Notes: generated from the sequence alone by a model not told the origin. DNA of 64,000 bases from Atrina japonica (GCA_030159075.1 BROG01000266.1:757501-821500), one strand, 5' to 3'. Counted from the first letter of the stretch, positions 1 through 8,890 are shown. Numbers and translations: made by a program.

Positions 1-42
1 TTGAGTTGATGAGCATTCAAGCCTTGAATACTTTGCATGGTT

Positions 43-1383
43 TCAATAGTCTATAGCCACTTCTCTCTGTTTGTTGATTTCTAATACGTTATCAAATTCT
101 CCATAGACAATGCAGTTCACACTCTCTGCTAAAGCTTGAGCAAATTGAAGTTCGATGCGTAAATTTCCTGTTTTTTATCCAGTGTAACTTGCTCTGATCA
201 TTGTCTTGATCAGCTGTCAAATCAAAACACCACAAGGTAAACCCTCTTCTATAGTTGTCAATGGTCACGGAAGGGGCCCAGTCTTCTCCTAATCGACCTA
301 ATCCTTGATATAAGCTCAAGTATGAGCGCAAGTACAAGTTGTTTTCAAAGTCAGGTTCTAAAGGACGAGTGCAAAGACTTTCTCCATTGATACTAACATC
401 CACTTTATTGACATTAAAATGTTGAAAATAAAAAGGATTCTTTGTCGCATCCCCATTGAAAGCGGCATTGCTCACCATACCTACTACTATACGTTTTGGC
501 ATTTGACCTTGATACAAATGATCTGTAATCTTTGAACGTGTCCCAGCAGGAATGGTAAACGTTTTCACTTCTACACGTCTCAAGGGAAATTTAGCAGTAC
601 TGGTATTCATCTGTTCGTTCATCTGATTCAGTAAAGTTGCAATGGGTTTCACTTTACGTACCACTAGATACATTTGTAATATCTTCAAATAACCTAATTC
701 ACCTCCTCCACACATGATGTAAAAGGGTTCACGACTTCTATTAAACCTTAGGCGTACATCTATACCATTAGGTAGAAATCGTTTCTGTTCAAAACAGATC
801 CAAATGGAGACGATCCATCATATTAAAGGTTTTACTTTCACTGATACGTTCATGACGATCAGCTAATCCTGAGTTTTTTCTCGGCGACATCATTGGCATG
901 AGGATTCAACTTGTCAAATCGTCCAGGTTGATCCTTGTACCATAAACTGGTAGCACTAATCTGATATTTTAGCGTTTCGTTAGAAAAGGACAGCAACTTT
1001 TCGAGATAAGCTCGATAGGGGTAGGTATCGGTTCCAGGAGTGATCACTTTTCCATTTAGATTACAATCGATCTCGGAAAACAAACTATGCATCAAATTGT
1101 TGACGGGAGTGATTTGAGTATCATTTGCTAGATCAGTTCCATCTTGTTTGACGATTTTAGCTTCTACGTACACATAGGTCTGGTTCAAATCCAAATACTC
1201 ATCGCCTTGTCCTTTGATTTCAAACTCAATAGGAGCAGATTGTGTATTGACACTAGAGATGGGGTAATATTCCACCCATCTTCCTTCTTCTAAGGTTACA
1301 TTGGTGGGAGGGACATTAAACAACTCTAAAGCTTCACTACTACACTCACAGGAATCTTTTTGCATCATCATCTTGTTAGTCAA
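43..1383 (-). pseudogene. Polinton hexon-like major capsid protein, frameshifted
   Basis: This resembles the double-jelly-roll major capsid protein of Polinton/adintovirus elements, the family often deposited in animal genomes as F54H12.2-like. The N-terminal part (1383-859) holds the typical run LFNVPPTN, then EIDCNLNGK and TYPYRAYLEKLLSF, then SLWYKDQPG. The middle part (about 872-795) and the C-terminal part (795-43) stay open only if the frame changes at a T6 run (872-877), an A4 run (793-796) and a T6 run (171-176). After the last shift the frame runs to a TGA at 43-45. About 445 codons in total, near the family norm. It is the last gene of the minus-strand cluster in the window. I see no stop that needs a substitution. 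As read, it cannot give one full-length product. Confidence 0.82.
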
Positions 1384-1415
1384 ATATATCTTGCTCTCTT
1401 CCGACCTGTTTAGAT

Positions 1416-1932
1416 TTACTTGTAGAAGTAGACTGAAAGGGACGGCTCGTTCGTTTCTTTTTTTATACTACTGTTCGTATGACTCGTTGTTCCTGTTCGT
1501 TTCTTGCCTGCTAAACGAGAAGCGACATGAGAGGGGGCACGAGCTAATGTTTTCTTAGGACCCGTCATTAAGTTGCTCACGGCTTCTTTTCCTCGTTGAA
1601 CAAGAGCATTTTTCAATGAACGTTTATTTTGTATCACATCCATACCCGTATTCAAAGCAAATTTAGCTATATGAGGAATGGCTTTCGTCATGGTAGGTTT
1701 GAGAAAGTCTGACCAAATACCTTTGCCATATTGCATATCCGATGCTCTAGGACTAAATGCTCCTACGAGTGTATTGACGATATTTCCTGCAAGTCTTAAT
1801 GGATTGATGATCCCACCTCTCTGAGGAGAGATCAGACCATGAGTTGTTCTCGTTAACGATTGAGTCAGTTTAGGGAAGAGAAGCCCATAGCCTTTCTGAC
1901 GGGGGTACCCCTTTATGAACGATGAGTGTCAT
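1416..1932 (-). pseudogene. Putative minor capsid or core protein, one frameshift
   Basis: The ATG at 1932 opens a short frame that shifts near 1905, at a G-rich palindromic stretch, into a longer frame ending at 1416. Near the N-terminus is RQKGYGLLFP, followed by a moderately hydrophobic segment and a basic C-terminal half rich in K, R, S and T (TGPKKTLARAPSHVASRLAGKK). Basic, partly amphipathic proteins of this size sit beside the hexon gene in Polintons and adintoviruses and are taken as minor capsid or pVI/pX-like proteins. I assign it by position and composition, not by a diagnostic motif. Confidence 0.45.
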
Positions 1933-1999
1933 AATGTGTCACTATCAATACAGTCCTTAGGAATGGATTCAAACGTGGGAACTTGAAGTCTTTATAGAT

Positions 2000-2332
2000 T
2001 CAATGATTTGCTTTGGAAGGTAGTTTCATACTAGGATTAGGCATGATGTACCCCATACACCCACTTAACATAACCATCCAGAACTGACTATTGGCATCTT
2101 TCAAAGCCAAATGAACGACGCAAGCTATGATGATAGTAAAGGCAAGAATGACTTGAACAAAGAATACAATTTCATTCCGAGGTATGTTTTTCACACACCA
2201 TTTCCAAGTAGTACTAGGCGTATGACTCACTCTATCGGGTGTTTGCTCGGTGGGCTCATTGTTAACTCTGATAGACACTCGGCTTACCGAGTCTACTGGT
2301 CGATCAAGTTGGATTTGGGATCCATGAATCAA
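2000..2332 (-). CDS. Small two-segment membrane protein of the Polinton-like element
   Basis: Intact frame of 110 residues. A hydrophilic N-terminal half is followed by a strongly hydrophobic stretch at about residues 54-77 (FFVQVILAFTIIIACVVHLAL) and a second shorter one at about 84-96 ending in GYIMPNP. The layout suggests an N-terminal soluble tail and one or two membrane passes. Its start overlaps the integrase 3' end by 29 nt, as in compact viral gene clusters. Small membrane proteins recur in Polintons, but I do not know this one's function. It is one of only three undamaged genes of the element here. Confidence 0.6.
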   Translation of the reverse strand: MIHGSQIQLDRPVDSVSRVSIRVNNEPTEQTPDRVSHTPSTTWKWCVKNIPRNEIVFFVQVILAFTIIIACVVHLALKDANSQFWMVMLSGCMGYIMPNPSMKLPSKANH

Positions 2333-3404
2333 AAGTAGAAGGATATCCTTTCCAATGTACCTTCACTTCTTCTATAACACGATTTTTCCCTACACGCCTT
2401 TTTCTATGATCGAGAATCTCGTCGACTTCATAGACATCATCTGTTTTCACAACGGGTTGTAATTCAGATTCGTAAAACGTACCTTCCAATCGTTCTTGGT
2501 GATCATCCTGGATGTAATACACATAAGGATAACGATCAGGTACTCGTTTCTCGACCGTGAACAGTTCCGTGGTCCAGTTAGGTAAGTATCCCTTATCAAA
2601 TGTACGCTTTACTTTACTGATACGTACGCGATCACCTGTATGAAACTTGGGCAATGGACGGTTTTTAGAAGGGGTACCATATAAGGTCTCCCAGACTTCT
2701 AACACATTGGAAGGATTGACTTCTATGGGACTTCTACCGATACTACGATGATACGATTGATTATAAGCTTGAACAATCTGAGGTAGAACGTCAACATATC
2801 GACGTGAACGAGTATGAGTAAAATATCTCCACATGCGAGCTTTTTATGGTCCTTTGAAAGCGTTCTACAATACTAGCTTTTGTTTCTGTATTGTCTGTCG
2901 TAAAGAAATGAATATCATGAAACGTATGACGAAATTCACGATTCAAAAACTCTTTTCCTTTATCGGATTGTATACGAATAGGACGTCGTCCTTTAGCTTG
3001 TTTTAATACTGCTTGAAACCCTCGGACCATTTCTTTGGCAGATTTATTTTTCAAAGGGATGACCCAAGCATATTTAGATAGAACATCAATGACACATAAG
3101 AGAAACGTATACCCATCATTGTGTGTCTTGATGTTGGATACATCCGCTAAATCTAATTGCCATTGTTCATCCATATCGGTCACTCTCGTTTGGTTACGAG
3201 GAAACTTTCTCTTGATAGATTTATGAAGCGTATACGTGTCTTGTTCTTTCAACCATTGTTTGACTTCATTTAGAGAAATGGGGTACTTTCGACGTTTCAC
3301 TTCTCGATAGAGAGGTGTACACCTGCATAACCACCCCGATTAGAAGGATCATAATAGATGGATGCTAATTTGGCATTTTGCGAAGATTTTGAGTTTTGAG
3401 CCAT
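2304..3404 (-). pseudogene. Polinton retroviral-type integrase with chromodomain, frameshifted
   Basis: DDE-type integrase that would insert the element's DNA into the host genome. The start at 3404 (MAQNSKSS) leads into the usual IYYDPSN segment, then WLKEQDTYTLHK (zinc-binding-like N-terminal region). The catalytic core shows D in LDLADVS, D in IQSDKGKEF and E in ASIVERF. The C-terminal part carries a basic beta-barrel region (FHTGDRVRISKVKR) and a chromodomain (VYEVDEILDHRK, then VHWKGYPSTFDSWIP). Two frameshifts split it: near 3315, and in a T5 run at about 2847-2851 just after the catalytic E. About 365 codons. Its start overlaps the upstream gene's 3' end by about 40 nt. Confidence 0.92.
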
Positions 3405-4252
3405 TCTGGAAGATGAGAACTCTTTTTAGATTTTTTAATGGTAGACCAGGCCGTAGGAGTCAATCTTTGCCAATCCTTCACCATTTTCTGACTAAGGGGT
3501 GTCTTTGCAGAATCTTTTATGTCAGTAGAAGGAAGAGTAGGCATAGCGTCATAGAACCCTGTGTCATCTTCATCATCATTTTCCAGAGGTTTAGGGGTAC
3601 TCATAGCCTTTGGTTTTACAATAGGTTGATTCATCACTTTGATATAATTAGGGTTACGTATCCAATCACGAGGAACATTCGATTCCACTAATCCTTTTTA
3701 CAAAACTATCAAGTCCCGAGGGTTGATACCCTTTTCTAGGTTGTGTCCGTAAGGCATCAGTTACGAGATCGATCATATTGGTCCAGGGACGGTCTTTCCT
3801 TTGTATTGTATTTGACCGTCTTTTTCCCATGTTAGTACATCAGAATGTTTCTTGAGATGTTTAAATAACAGAGGGACTTTTGGTTTTAATGGAGCAGTGA
3901 CACTGGATGAAATAGCTGTCATAAGATCTTGATCATCAGAAGACATTTCAGTTTTAACATCATCTTTGACTTCTTTGACTTTATCTGTTTTCAGAGACCA
4001 AGGTCTCTCTTCTACAGGATGACGAGCTTGTTGTAGATACGTACGGTATCGATGAAGTTCTTGACCAAACTTGGCTACCTTAGCTTCAGGAGTCAAATCA
4101 TCACGATCTACAATCGTATCTAATTCATTACCTAAACGCACCGAAGATGCTACTTCAGGTGTATGAGGCAAAGGATTTAAACTTCTTTCTCTCCATTGTT
4201 TGAGTTCTTCCATGGTCCTCTCGGGAACTAAGATCATTTTTCGTGTGCTCAT
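3365..4252 (-). pseudogene. Polinton-type protein of unknown function, two frameshifts
   Basis: The ATG at 4252 gives MSTRKMILVPERTMEEL, then a charged, probably helical segment (LTPEAKVAKFGQELHRYRTYLQQ), and then a conserved-looking C-terminal block (HLKKHSDVLTWEKDGQIQYKG). The frame shifts near 3776 and again in a T5 run at about 3695-3699. After that it reads PRDWIRNPNYIKVM and a Ser/Thr/Pro/Lys-rich tail ending at 3365. Proteins with this N-terminal block and a peptide-like VLTW..G.I.YKG motif are common next to capsid genes in metazoan Polintons. I recognise the family context but not a biochemical role; a structural or scaffold function is a guess. Confidence 0.6.
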
Positions 4253-4254
4253 GG

Positions 4255-4620
4255 TTATAGAATAGATTTTAAGACAGGAGAAGCTATGGCTCCTAGTAAT
4301 GGCGCTAATAAGGGTAAGAAAGGTAACACACCACCCTGTTGATTCGTTAGAATTCGACGTCGTTGAGGGACAGTCAATTGAGGATGAACTAGTTTTCTTA
4401 AGACCCGTTTCTTTGAACCCAAGTGTTGTTTCTGGCGTTTTGTTAAAGGAATCACTCCTTTTAAGATGTTATACACCACTTCACAAATTTTCATGATCGT
4501 ATCATCAGGGGCATACCGTAAGATCATCTTTTTAAACTCAATAGGATACTGCTTTTGTCCTAAGACTTTAATCAAAGCAGCATGAGATTCAAGCCCATGC
4601 TTACTTTTTCGTGGTGCCAT
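4255..4620 (-). CDS. pX-like basic protein with hydrophobic C-terminus
   Basis: Intact frame of about 121 residues if the ATG at 4620 (MAPRKSKHG) is used. An upstream in-frame ATG at 4659 is also possible, but MAPRK gives the usual family length. The middle is basic (LTKRQKQHLGSKKRVLRKL and RRRIL) and the C-terminus is a Gly-Gly-led hydrophobic segment (GGVLPFLPLLAPLLGAIA). Polintons and adintoviruses carry adenovirus pX-like core proteins with this arrangement: DNA-binding basic residues plus a membrane-active or capsid-contacting tail. Its stop lies 2 nt from the start of the next gene. The role is inferred from layout. Confidence 0.55.
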   Translation of the reverse strand: MAPRKSKHGLESHAALIKVLGQKQYPIEFKKMILRYAPDDTIMKICEVVYNILKGVIPLTKRQKQHLGSKKRVLRKLVHPQLTVPQRRRILTNQQGGVLPFLPLLAPLLGAIASPVLKSIL

Positions 4621-4687
4621 GATGTCACTACAACTAAGTATTCTATACAAATGACTCAATACATGATCTGAGGTAGTTTTATAAAAC

Positions 4688-5177
4688 CTATATCAACATA
4701 GGATGTTGAAGTCGTTTATGATCTTGAAGTTCTTTACTCGTAGTAAAAAGAGCCCGACACCATAGACATTTGTAGCTATTCATATATGAAGTAGCCTGTG
4801 TCTTAGGCTGACTGGTGATGGGAGATCCAAAGGTAGAAGCAAACGAAGGTAAACGAGTAGACTTTGGAGTAGATGTAACATGTTTGTTTCCGCTGAGATG
4901 ATACATCTTTAGCAGTTAAAGGTTTTGGTAATAAGGGAAATAACAAAGACTGCTTGGGAGTATTAGTAAGAGTAGACTTCTTAGGTACATTCAGTGCCTG
5001 TAGGACTGCTTTAGTCTTAGTAATAGAAGGTTGTTTCCGTTGGGTAATTTTGATATTAGGTCTACCAGGAAGACGTATAGGTTGTCCAAAGATAGATGTT
5101 GCAGTAGCAGAAGTTCCTGCTACAGGACTGTTGGTTACAGGTGGAGACGGTATTCGTGTAGGAGTAGCCTGATTCAT
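4688..5177 (-). pseudogene. Proline/threonine-rich protein with C-terminal C2H2 zinc finger, frameshifted
   Basis: The ATG at 5177 (MNQATPTRI) lies 11 nt after the stop of the previous gene. The first 90 residues are rich in P, T, S and K with no fold I can see. Near 4905 the frame changes, and the second frame ends in a single C2H2 zinc finger, CLWC(x12)H(x4)H, four residues before the stop. A lone C-terminal finger suggests nucleic-acid or protein binding, possibly in regulation or packaging of element DNA. I do not know a named family for it. Confidence 0.55.
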
Positions 5178-5187
5178 TGTATTAGCT

Positions 5188-5699
5188 TCACGAATCTGTT
5201 TCAGATTTAGTCTTAGAATCAATGGTGGGGTTCTTCTTCTTAGGACTCTTCTTCTTCTTAGGACTCTTCTTTTTCTTAGGACTCTTCTTCTTTTTAGGGC
5301 TCTGCTTTCTCTGCTTAGGAGGAGGGGGTGTTTTTTTTCTTTTTAGGTGCAGTGTTCTTCTTGAGACGACTAGCCCACTGTAACAGGGATCGAATGATTA
5401 CCCCACCTAAGAACCCTGCCCCTCCTCGTTTTAAGATAGCAGTTTTCTTATCTTCTTCATCAGCTTTTGGGTCAGCAATGATTTTTAAATTATCAGCATT
5501 TCTCTGTATTAACGATGCTGTAGGTTTAGTCACTGGAATGGTACCAGACAGAAGATTTTTAGCCCCCATACCAAAACCATTTCAATAAAGCGTCTCTACC
5601 TAATTCTAACAGTTCTTGACGTCTGACGGGATCTTTCTCCAATTGTAATTTTCTTAGAGTAGTCACCAGTTTACTGGTGGCTTTAGGTAAAGGATTCAT
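5188..5699 (-). pseudogene. Lysine-rich virion core-like protein with SPKKKK repeats, two frameshifts
   Basis: The ATG at 5699 (MNPLPKAT) opens a leucine-rich helical N-terminus (TTLRKLQLEKDPVRRQELL). The frame shifts at an A4 run near 5573 to one with a glycine-rich hydrophobic segment (RGGAGFLGGVIIRSLLQWASRL), then at a T8 run (5332-5339) to a tail with four SPKKK(K) repeats ending at 5188. The tail resembles histone-like basic domains that neutralise packaged DNA, so a core-protein role is plausible. The repeats are a 15-bp tandem array (about 5225-5300) that could itself slip. The function is inferred from composition. Confidence 0.55.
5225..5300 (-). repeat. 15-bp tandem repeat encoding SPKKKK units
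   Basis: On the plus strand, units of the type ttcttcttcttaggactc repeat about four times with small changes. On the minus strand they encode Ser-Pro followed by three or four lysines. The array lies inside the lysine-rich core-like gene. Confidence 0.8.
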
Positions 5700-5751
5700 G
5701 ATTCTACGTTAACAGGAATACGAGAAATGACACCCTAGAGAAAGTGACTGT

Positions 5752-6422
5752 CTACTTATAAGGTGTATACAACACTATTCCTCCTGTAAACCAAGGATGA
5801 AACAGATCTGATCTTAATCTTAGATTATCAGGGGTAGACGATGTGAGATCAATCAAGAGATAACCATGAGGACGATTTGTAGCATCGTGATAAGCATGGT
5901 TTATTAAACCTGGTAGGTCTAATTGACGTGATAAGCTGGTCACTTGAGATTTATCTCTAGGATTCTTAAACAGGACGAGATAATGAGCATTCAGACTTAT
6001 GGTACGATATTGTTTAGCACGATCAAACAAGTTTTGAGTGATGTAGATCACACTTGTGTTTCGATGATGAGCTTTACGTGTAAACCATTCTACGATAGAA
6101 TCGAGAGCTTTACTACCCATCATATCATCAAAGACAAGTAGGTGACGACGAGTTGGATCAGAAAACTAAGACTTCGTCATCCTCAGGTATATTTTGAACG
6201 AAGTGAACTTGATGTTCCCGTTGTAAGATTTCATAAGCAGGTTGCCATTCACGATAACACCATACAATTTTGTCGGGAGGGGAATGAATCCATTGATCCT
6301 TCCATTCTATCAACTGTTTTACAAATACAGTTTTCCCTGATTTGGTAGGTCCCGCCACAACCATGGTAAATTCATGCTTTTAATTGTATCGTATCGGGAG
6401 ATATGGACTGATAGTAAGCCAT
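5752..6422 (-). pseudogene. FtsK/HerA-type (A32-like) genome-packaging ATPase, frameshifted
   Basis: This would pump element DNA into the capsid. Walker A is GPTKSGKT (about 6350-6325). Walker B is LLVFDDMM just before 6110, followed by the sensor-like segment TSVIYITQNLF, all typical of viral packaging ATPases. The best start is the ATG at 6422 (MAYYQSISPD), which needs a frameshift at the T4 run near 6377-6382 to join the Walker A frame. A second shift lies in the A4 run near 6162-6165, between Walker A and B. The C-terminal segment (DLFHPWFTGG) has no break. About 220 codons, normal for the family. It starts the minus-strand cluster, divergent from the plus-strand proline-rich gene. Confidence 0.85.
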
Positions 6423-6684
6423 TTTAATACTAGTTATGAAACTGAGAGATGTAGTATTATATACATGGTCACTTCAGTCATGTATTATATACATAGTCAC
6501 TTGAGTAGTGTATGCATAAAACATCTAAGGTATAAGCCAAAAACGTTCCGAGTAGTAGTAGTAGTAGGAGTCATGAAACAACTCATACTCCGAATAGACC
6601 TCTGACGTCATTGATTGCGTGCGCGTTCATAGTCTCTATATAAACCAGACATTTGGTGTGACTCGGTATCAGTTCATCATCACC
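6423..6684. promoter_or_regulatory. Divergent promoter region of the Polinton-like element
   Basis: This spacer lies between the ATPase start (minus) and the proline-rich gene (plus). It holds a 29-bp direct repeat around tattatatacat(a/g)gtcactt (about 6455-6474 and 6484-6503), a CRE-like TGACGTCA (about 6603-6610) and a TATA box, tctctatataaa (about 6633-6644), some 45 nt before the plus-strand ATG. The motifs are visible; promoter activity is inferred. Confidence 0.5.
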
Positions 6685-7026
6685 ATGGACAGGTTTGGAG
6701 ATATTCCAAGTGAAACAGATTTTGTCAGAGGAATTCACAGGTGTTCGTCGCCGAAACGAAAAGTGACAGTAGTACGACCTACTCCCCGTCGGCCAGCATT
6801 TTTAGACCGTCCGCCGCCACCGCCACCTTGCAGCTTTAGGGTACCACCCCCTAGACCTCCTGCACCCAGGGCTGTACCATCAGCACCTCCACTGCCTGAG
6901 CTGCAGTATACTATGGCTCAGGCAGATTTGAGACTTCTGAGGCTGCAGGAGCAGGAAATTAGACGACTGATAAAGGAAAAAGAAGTGCAAGTCAGTCAGT
7001 TGCGACGTCTGATGGACGGGGAATAG
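6685..7026 (+). CDS. Proline-rich protein with C-terminal coiled coil, intact
   Basis: I start at the ATG at 6685 (MDRFGDIPSE). It sits in a strong Kozak context (caccATGg) 45 nt after a TATA box, whereas the earlier in-frame ATG at 6619 lies upstream of the TATA box. The protein has 113 residues: a short acidic/basic N-terminus with KRKVTVVRP, a proline-rich middle (runs of five and six P, with R), and a C-terminal heptad-like helix (LRLLRLQEQEIRRLIKEK). It is the only element gene on this strand and is undamaged. I do not recognise a family. A regulatory or scaffold protein of the element is possible, as is a late addition. Confidence 0.6.
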   Translation: MDRFGDIPSETDFVRGIHRCSSPKRKVTVVRPTPRRPAFLDRPPPPPPCSFRVPPPRPPAPRAVPSAPPLPELQYTMAQADLRLLRLQEQEIRRLIKEKEVQVSQLRRLMDGE

Positions 7027-7075
7027 GGTTTTTTAAAACCCGAAAAAAAAACAAACGGCCCTTTTCAGGGCCACC
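7027..7075. terminator. Two hairpins at the 3' end of the proline-rich gene
   Basis: Just after the stop lie the inverted repeat GGGTTTT-TT-AAAACCC and, 15 nt on, GGCCC-TTTTCA-GGGCC, separated by an A-rich run. They look like stem-loops in the transcript. A role in RNA 3'-end formation is inferred only from position. No AATAAA follows directly. Confidence 0.35.
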
Positions 7076-7850
7076 TAACTTACACGAAAAGAAACCTTAA
7101 CTGAAACGATGCAGTTTTTGTGTTGTGTTATACTATAGTGGTAAGTCTAGTAGTAAGTAAGTTAATTCTTTTACTTGATTGAACAAATTTTATGAGATAG
7201 AAATCAATTCTAAAAATAGTAACATTAAACACTTGAGAAAAAGTTTAGTTAGAGATAAAAAATTCAAAACGAGGCAATTCTAAAAATAGTAACATTAAAC
7301 ACTTGAGAATAACTTCAGTTAGACTACTGAGAGCTCATTTGGCAGCCGAAGCTCGAAGAGTCAACATCGTCAGAAAAACTCTCTCTGGGTGAGTGTTTAA
7401 TTTTTTATTTTATATACAGTAGTACAAGAAAATAATATAAAATAATACAGATACTATTTTCACTATCTGAACTTTGATACTTGTTGAAACGACGACGTAA
7501 GTGAACAACTTCATACTTTACACTTTACTACTTGTGTCACTTTGTCACTTGTGCTACTTGTGTCACTTTGTCACTTTGAGACTTCATAACTTAGAACGTT
7601 GCACACGTTGCAAACTTTGAAACATGAGAACGGTACACACTTGATCACTTTGACAAACTTTGAGAACGACACAAACACTTGATCACTTTTGCAAACTTTG
7701 AGTACGTTACACACTTTCATGTTCATGTTCTATGGTTCTCACTCCTGCCGTGAGATTAGTCAGTCCCATGATTCCATACCCAAGATGGCTACCCTTCCTA
7801 TACTTTCTATTTCACTACCCACCCACCCTCCCTCTCTGGTTAAGTGTATA
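7076..7850. other. Non-coding terminal zone of the Polinton-like element, proximal part
   Basis: No gene is supported here. Parts of this stretch (7410-7475 and 7640-7690) reappear in inverted orientation at 10765-10830 and 10712-10755. That marks it as part of the element rather than host flank. From 7500 to 7720 it holds many short degenerate copies of cacttTG/ACACTTGATCACTT-type words. Confidence 0.55.
7200..7315 (+). repeat. Direct repeat of about 34 bp, two copies
   Basis: The string attctaaaaatagtaacatt, continuing to cacttgagaa, occurs at about 7205-7240 and again at about 7276-7312. It lies in the terminal-repeat-like zone of the element. Confidence 0.7.
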
Positions 7851-7855
7851 CACCC

Positions 7856-8262
7856 CATATAGAGTCATCGCCCCTTTTGTTCCACCCCTATAGTCTATAC
7901 AGAGTAATCGCCCTTTGTTTCATGTATACAGTCTATACAGAGTGATCTCCCTTTGCCCATCTCTACAGTCTATACAGAGTAATATCCCTTTGTTTCACCT
8001 ATAAAGTCTATACAGAGTAATCTCCCTTTGTTTCGCCTACACAGTCTATACAGAGTGATCTCCCTTTGCCCCATCTCTACAGTCTATACAGAGTAATCTC
8101 CCTTTGTTCCACCTATAGAGTCTATACAGAGTAATCTCCCTTTGTTTCACCTATACAGGCTATACAGAGTGATCTCCCTTTAGTCCTACTCATACAGTCT
8201 ATACAGAGTAATCTCCCTTTGTTTTACCTATACAGTCTATACAGAGTGATCTCCCTTTGTAC
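7856..8262 (+). repeat. 38-bp tandem array, ten clear copies
   Basis: The word ctatacagagt starts units at 7894, 7933, 7970, 8008, 8046, 8084, 8122, 8160, 8199 and 8237, a period of 37-39 bp, with one more decayed unit near 7856. Each unit reads approximately ctatacagagtaatctccct followed by ttgtttcacctatacagt. One unit occurs inverted at 10663-10705, inside the deleted second copy of the element. Confidence 0.92.
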
Positions 8263-8360
8263 ATACCCGTCACTTTACAAGCCTTAGTACAAGTCTTAGT
8301 TTCAAGCTTGAGTCGAGCTCGGCCTATCGCTTCTCGCGCATGCGCATGATACACAACTCT

Positions 8361-8424
8361 CAACGACGGTGGCGCCACCAACTACTAGTTTCACCGACGG
8401 TGGCGCCACCAACTACTGGTTTCA
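8361..8424 (+). repeat. 31-bp direct duplication with GGTGGCGCCACC palindromes
   Basis: Two adjacent units begin cgacggtggcgccaccaact and end gtttcac. Each contains the 12-bp palindrome GGTGGCGCCACC. A related GGTGGCGCC recurs near 8842. Confidence 0.85.
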
Positions 8425-8528
8425 CAAACCTGGAAAAACCCAAAGTTTCGGTTCTAAAAATAGATTCACTCTCAGCTCAAAACTGGAAAAACCCAACTTC
8501 TCTCTCTTCCCGTTGACTTCTCGCAAAC

Positions 8529-8890
8529 TCACGTGACCTCTCGCGACCTCTCGTGACCCCAACCTCTTGTAACGAAGGCTCTCATTGGCTCCCTAGCCAA
8601 GATGGCCGCCCCCACAACCTTCCACTTCCGGTCATAGACACGCCTCCGAGCTCAACGATTGGCTCTTTCTCCTTATTGCCATGACAACATGACCTCACTT
8701 CCGGTATGACGCATTTCCGGTATGACCTCACTTCCGGTATGACGCACTTCCGGTTATGACATCACAGGCGGCTCCATGGCGGGCCATTTGAATTGACCAA
8801 TCAGAAGCCAGCATTCTGATGACGTCATCAACAGCGCCACTGGTGGCGCCCCCTAGCGGCAAAATTCAAATGGCCCGCCATGGAGCTGCC
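8529..8890. promoter_or_regulatory. CpG-rich cluster of ETS, YY1, CCAAT, E-box and CRE motifs
   Basis: Visible motifs are CACGTG (about 8531), the YY1-like CCAAGATGGCCGCC (8597-8610), CACTTCCGGT ETS/GABP-like sites at 8623, 8696, 8729 and 8745 with a CATTTCCGGT variant at 8712 (16-17 bp spacing), ATTGG/CCAAT boxes at about 8584, 8659 and 8797, and the CRE TGACGTCA at 8820-8827. Such sets are typical of TATA-less metazoan promoters. The motifs are seen; activity, direction and factor binding are inferred. No adjacent large ORF is served by it. Confidence 0.5.
8767..8890. repeat. 28-bp inverted repeat enclosing the CRE
   Basis: Arms at 8767-8794 and 8863-8890 match as reverse complements with one mismatch (around CCATGGCGGGCCATTTGAAT). 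The loop of about 68 bp contains a CCAAT box, the CRE and a GCGCCACTGGTGGCGC palindrome. It could be a small foldback element or the tip of the terminal repeat. Confidence 0.85.

Noticed and set aside
1..8890. Retrotransposon (LTR) origin of the integrase
   Set aside because: No reverse transcriptase, gag or LTRs; integrase sits among capsid and packaging genes, as in Polintons.
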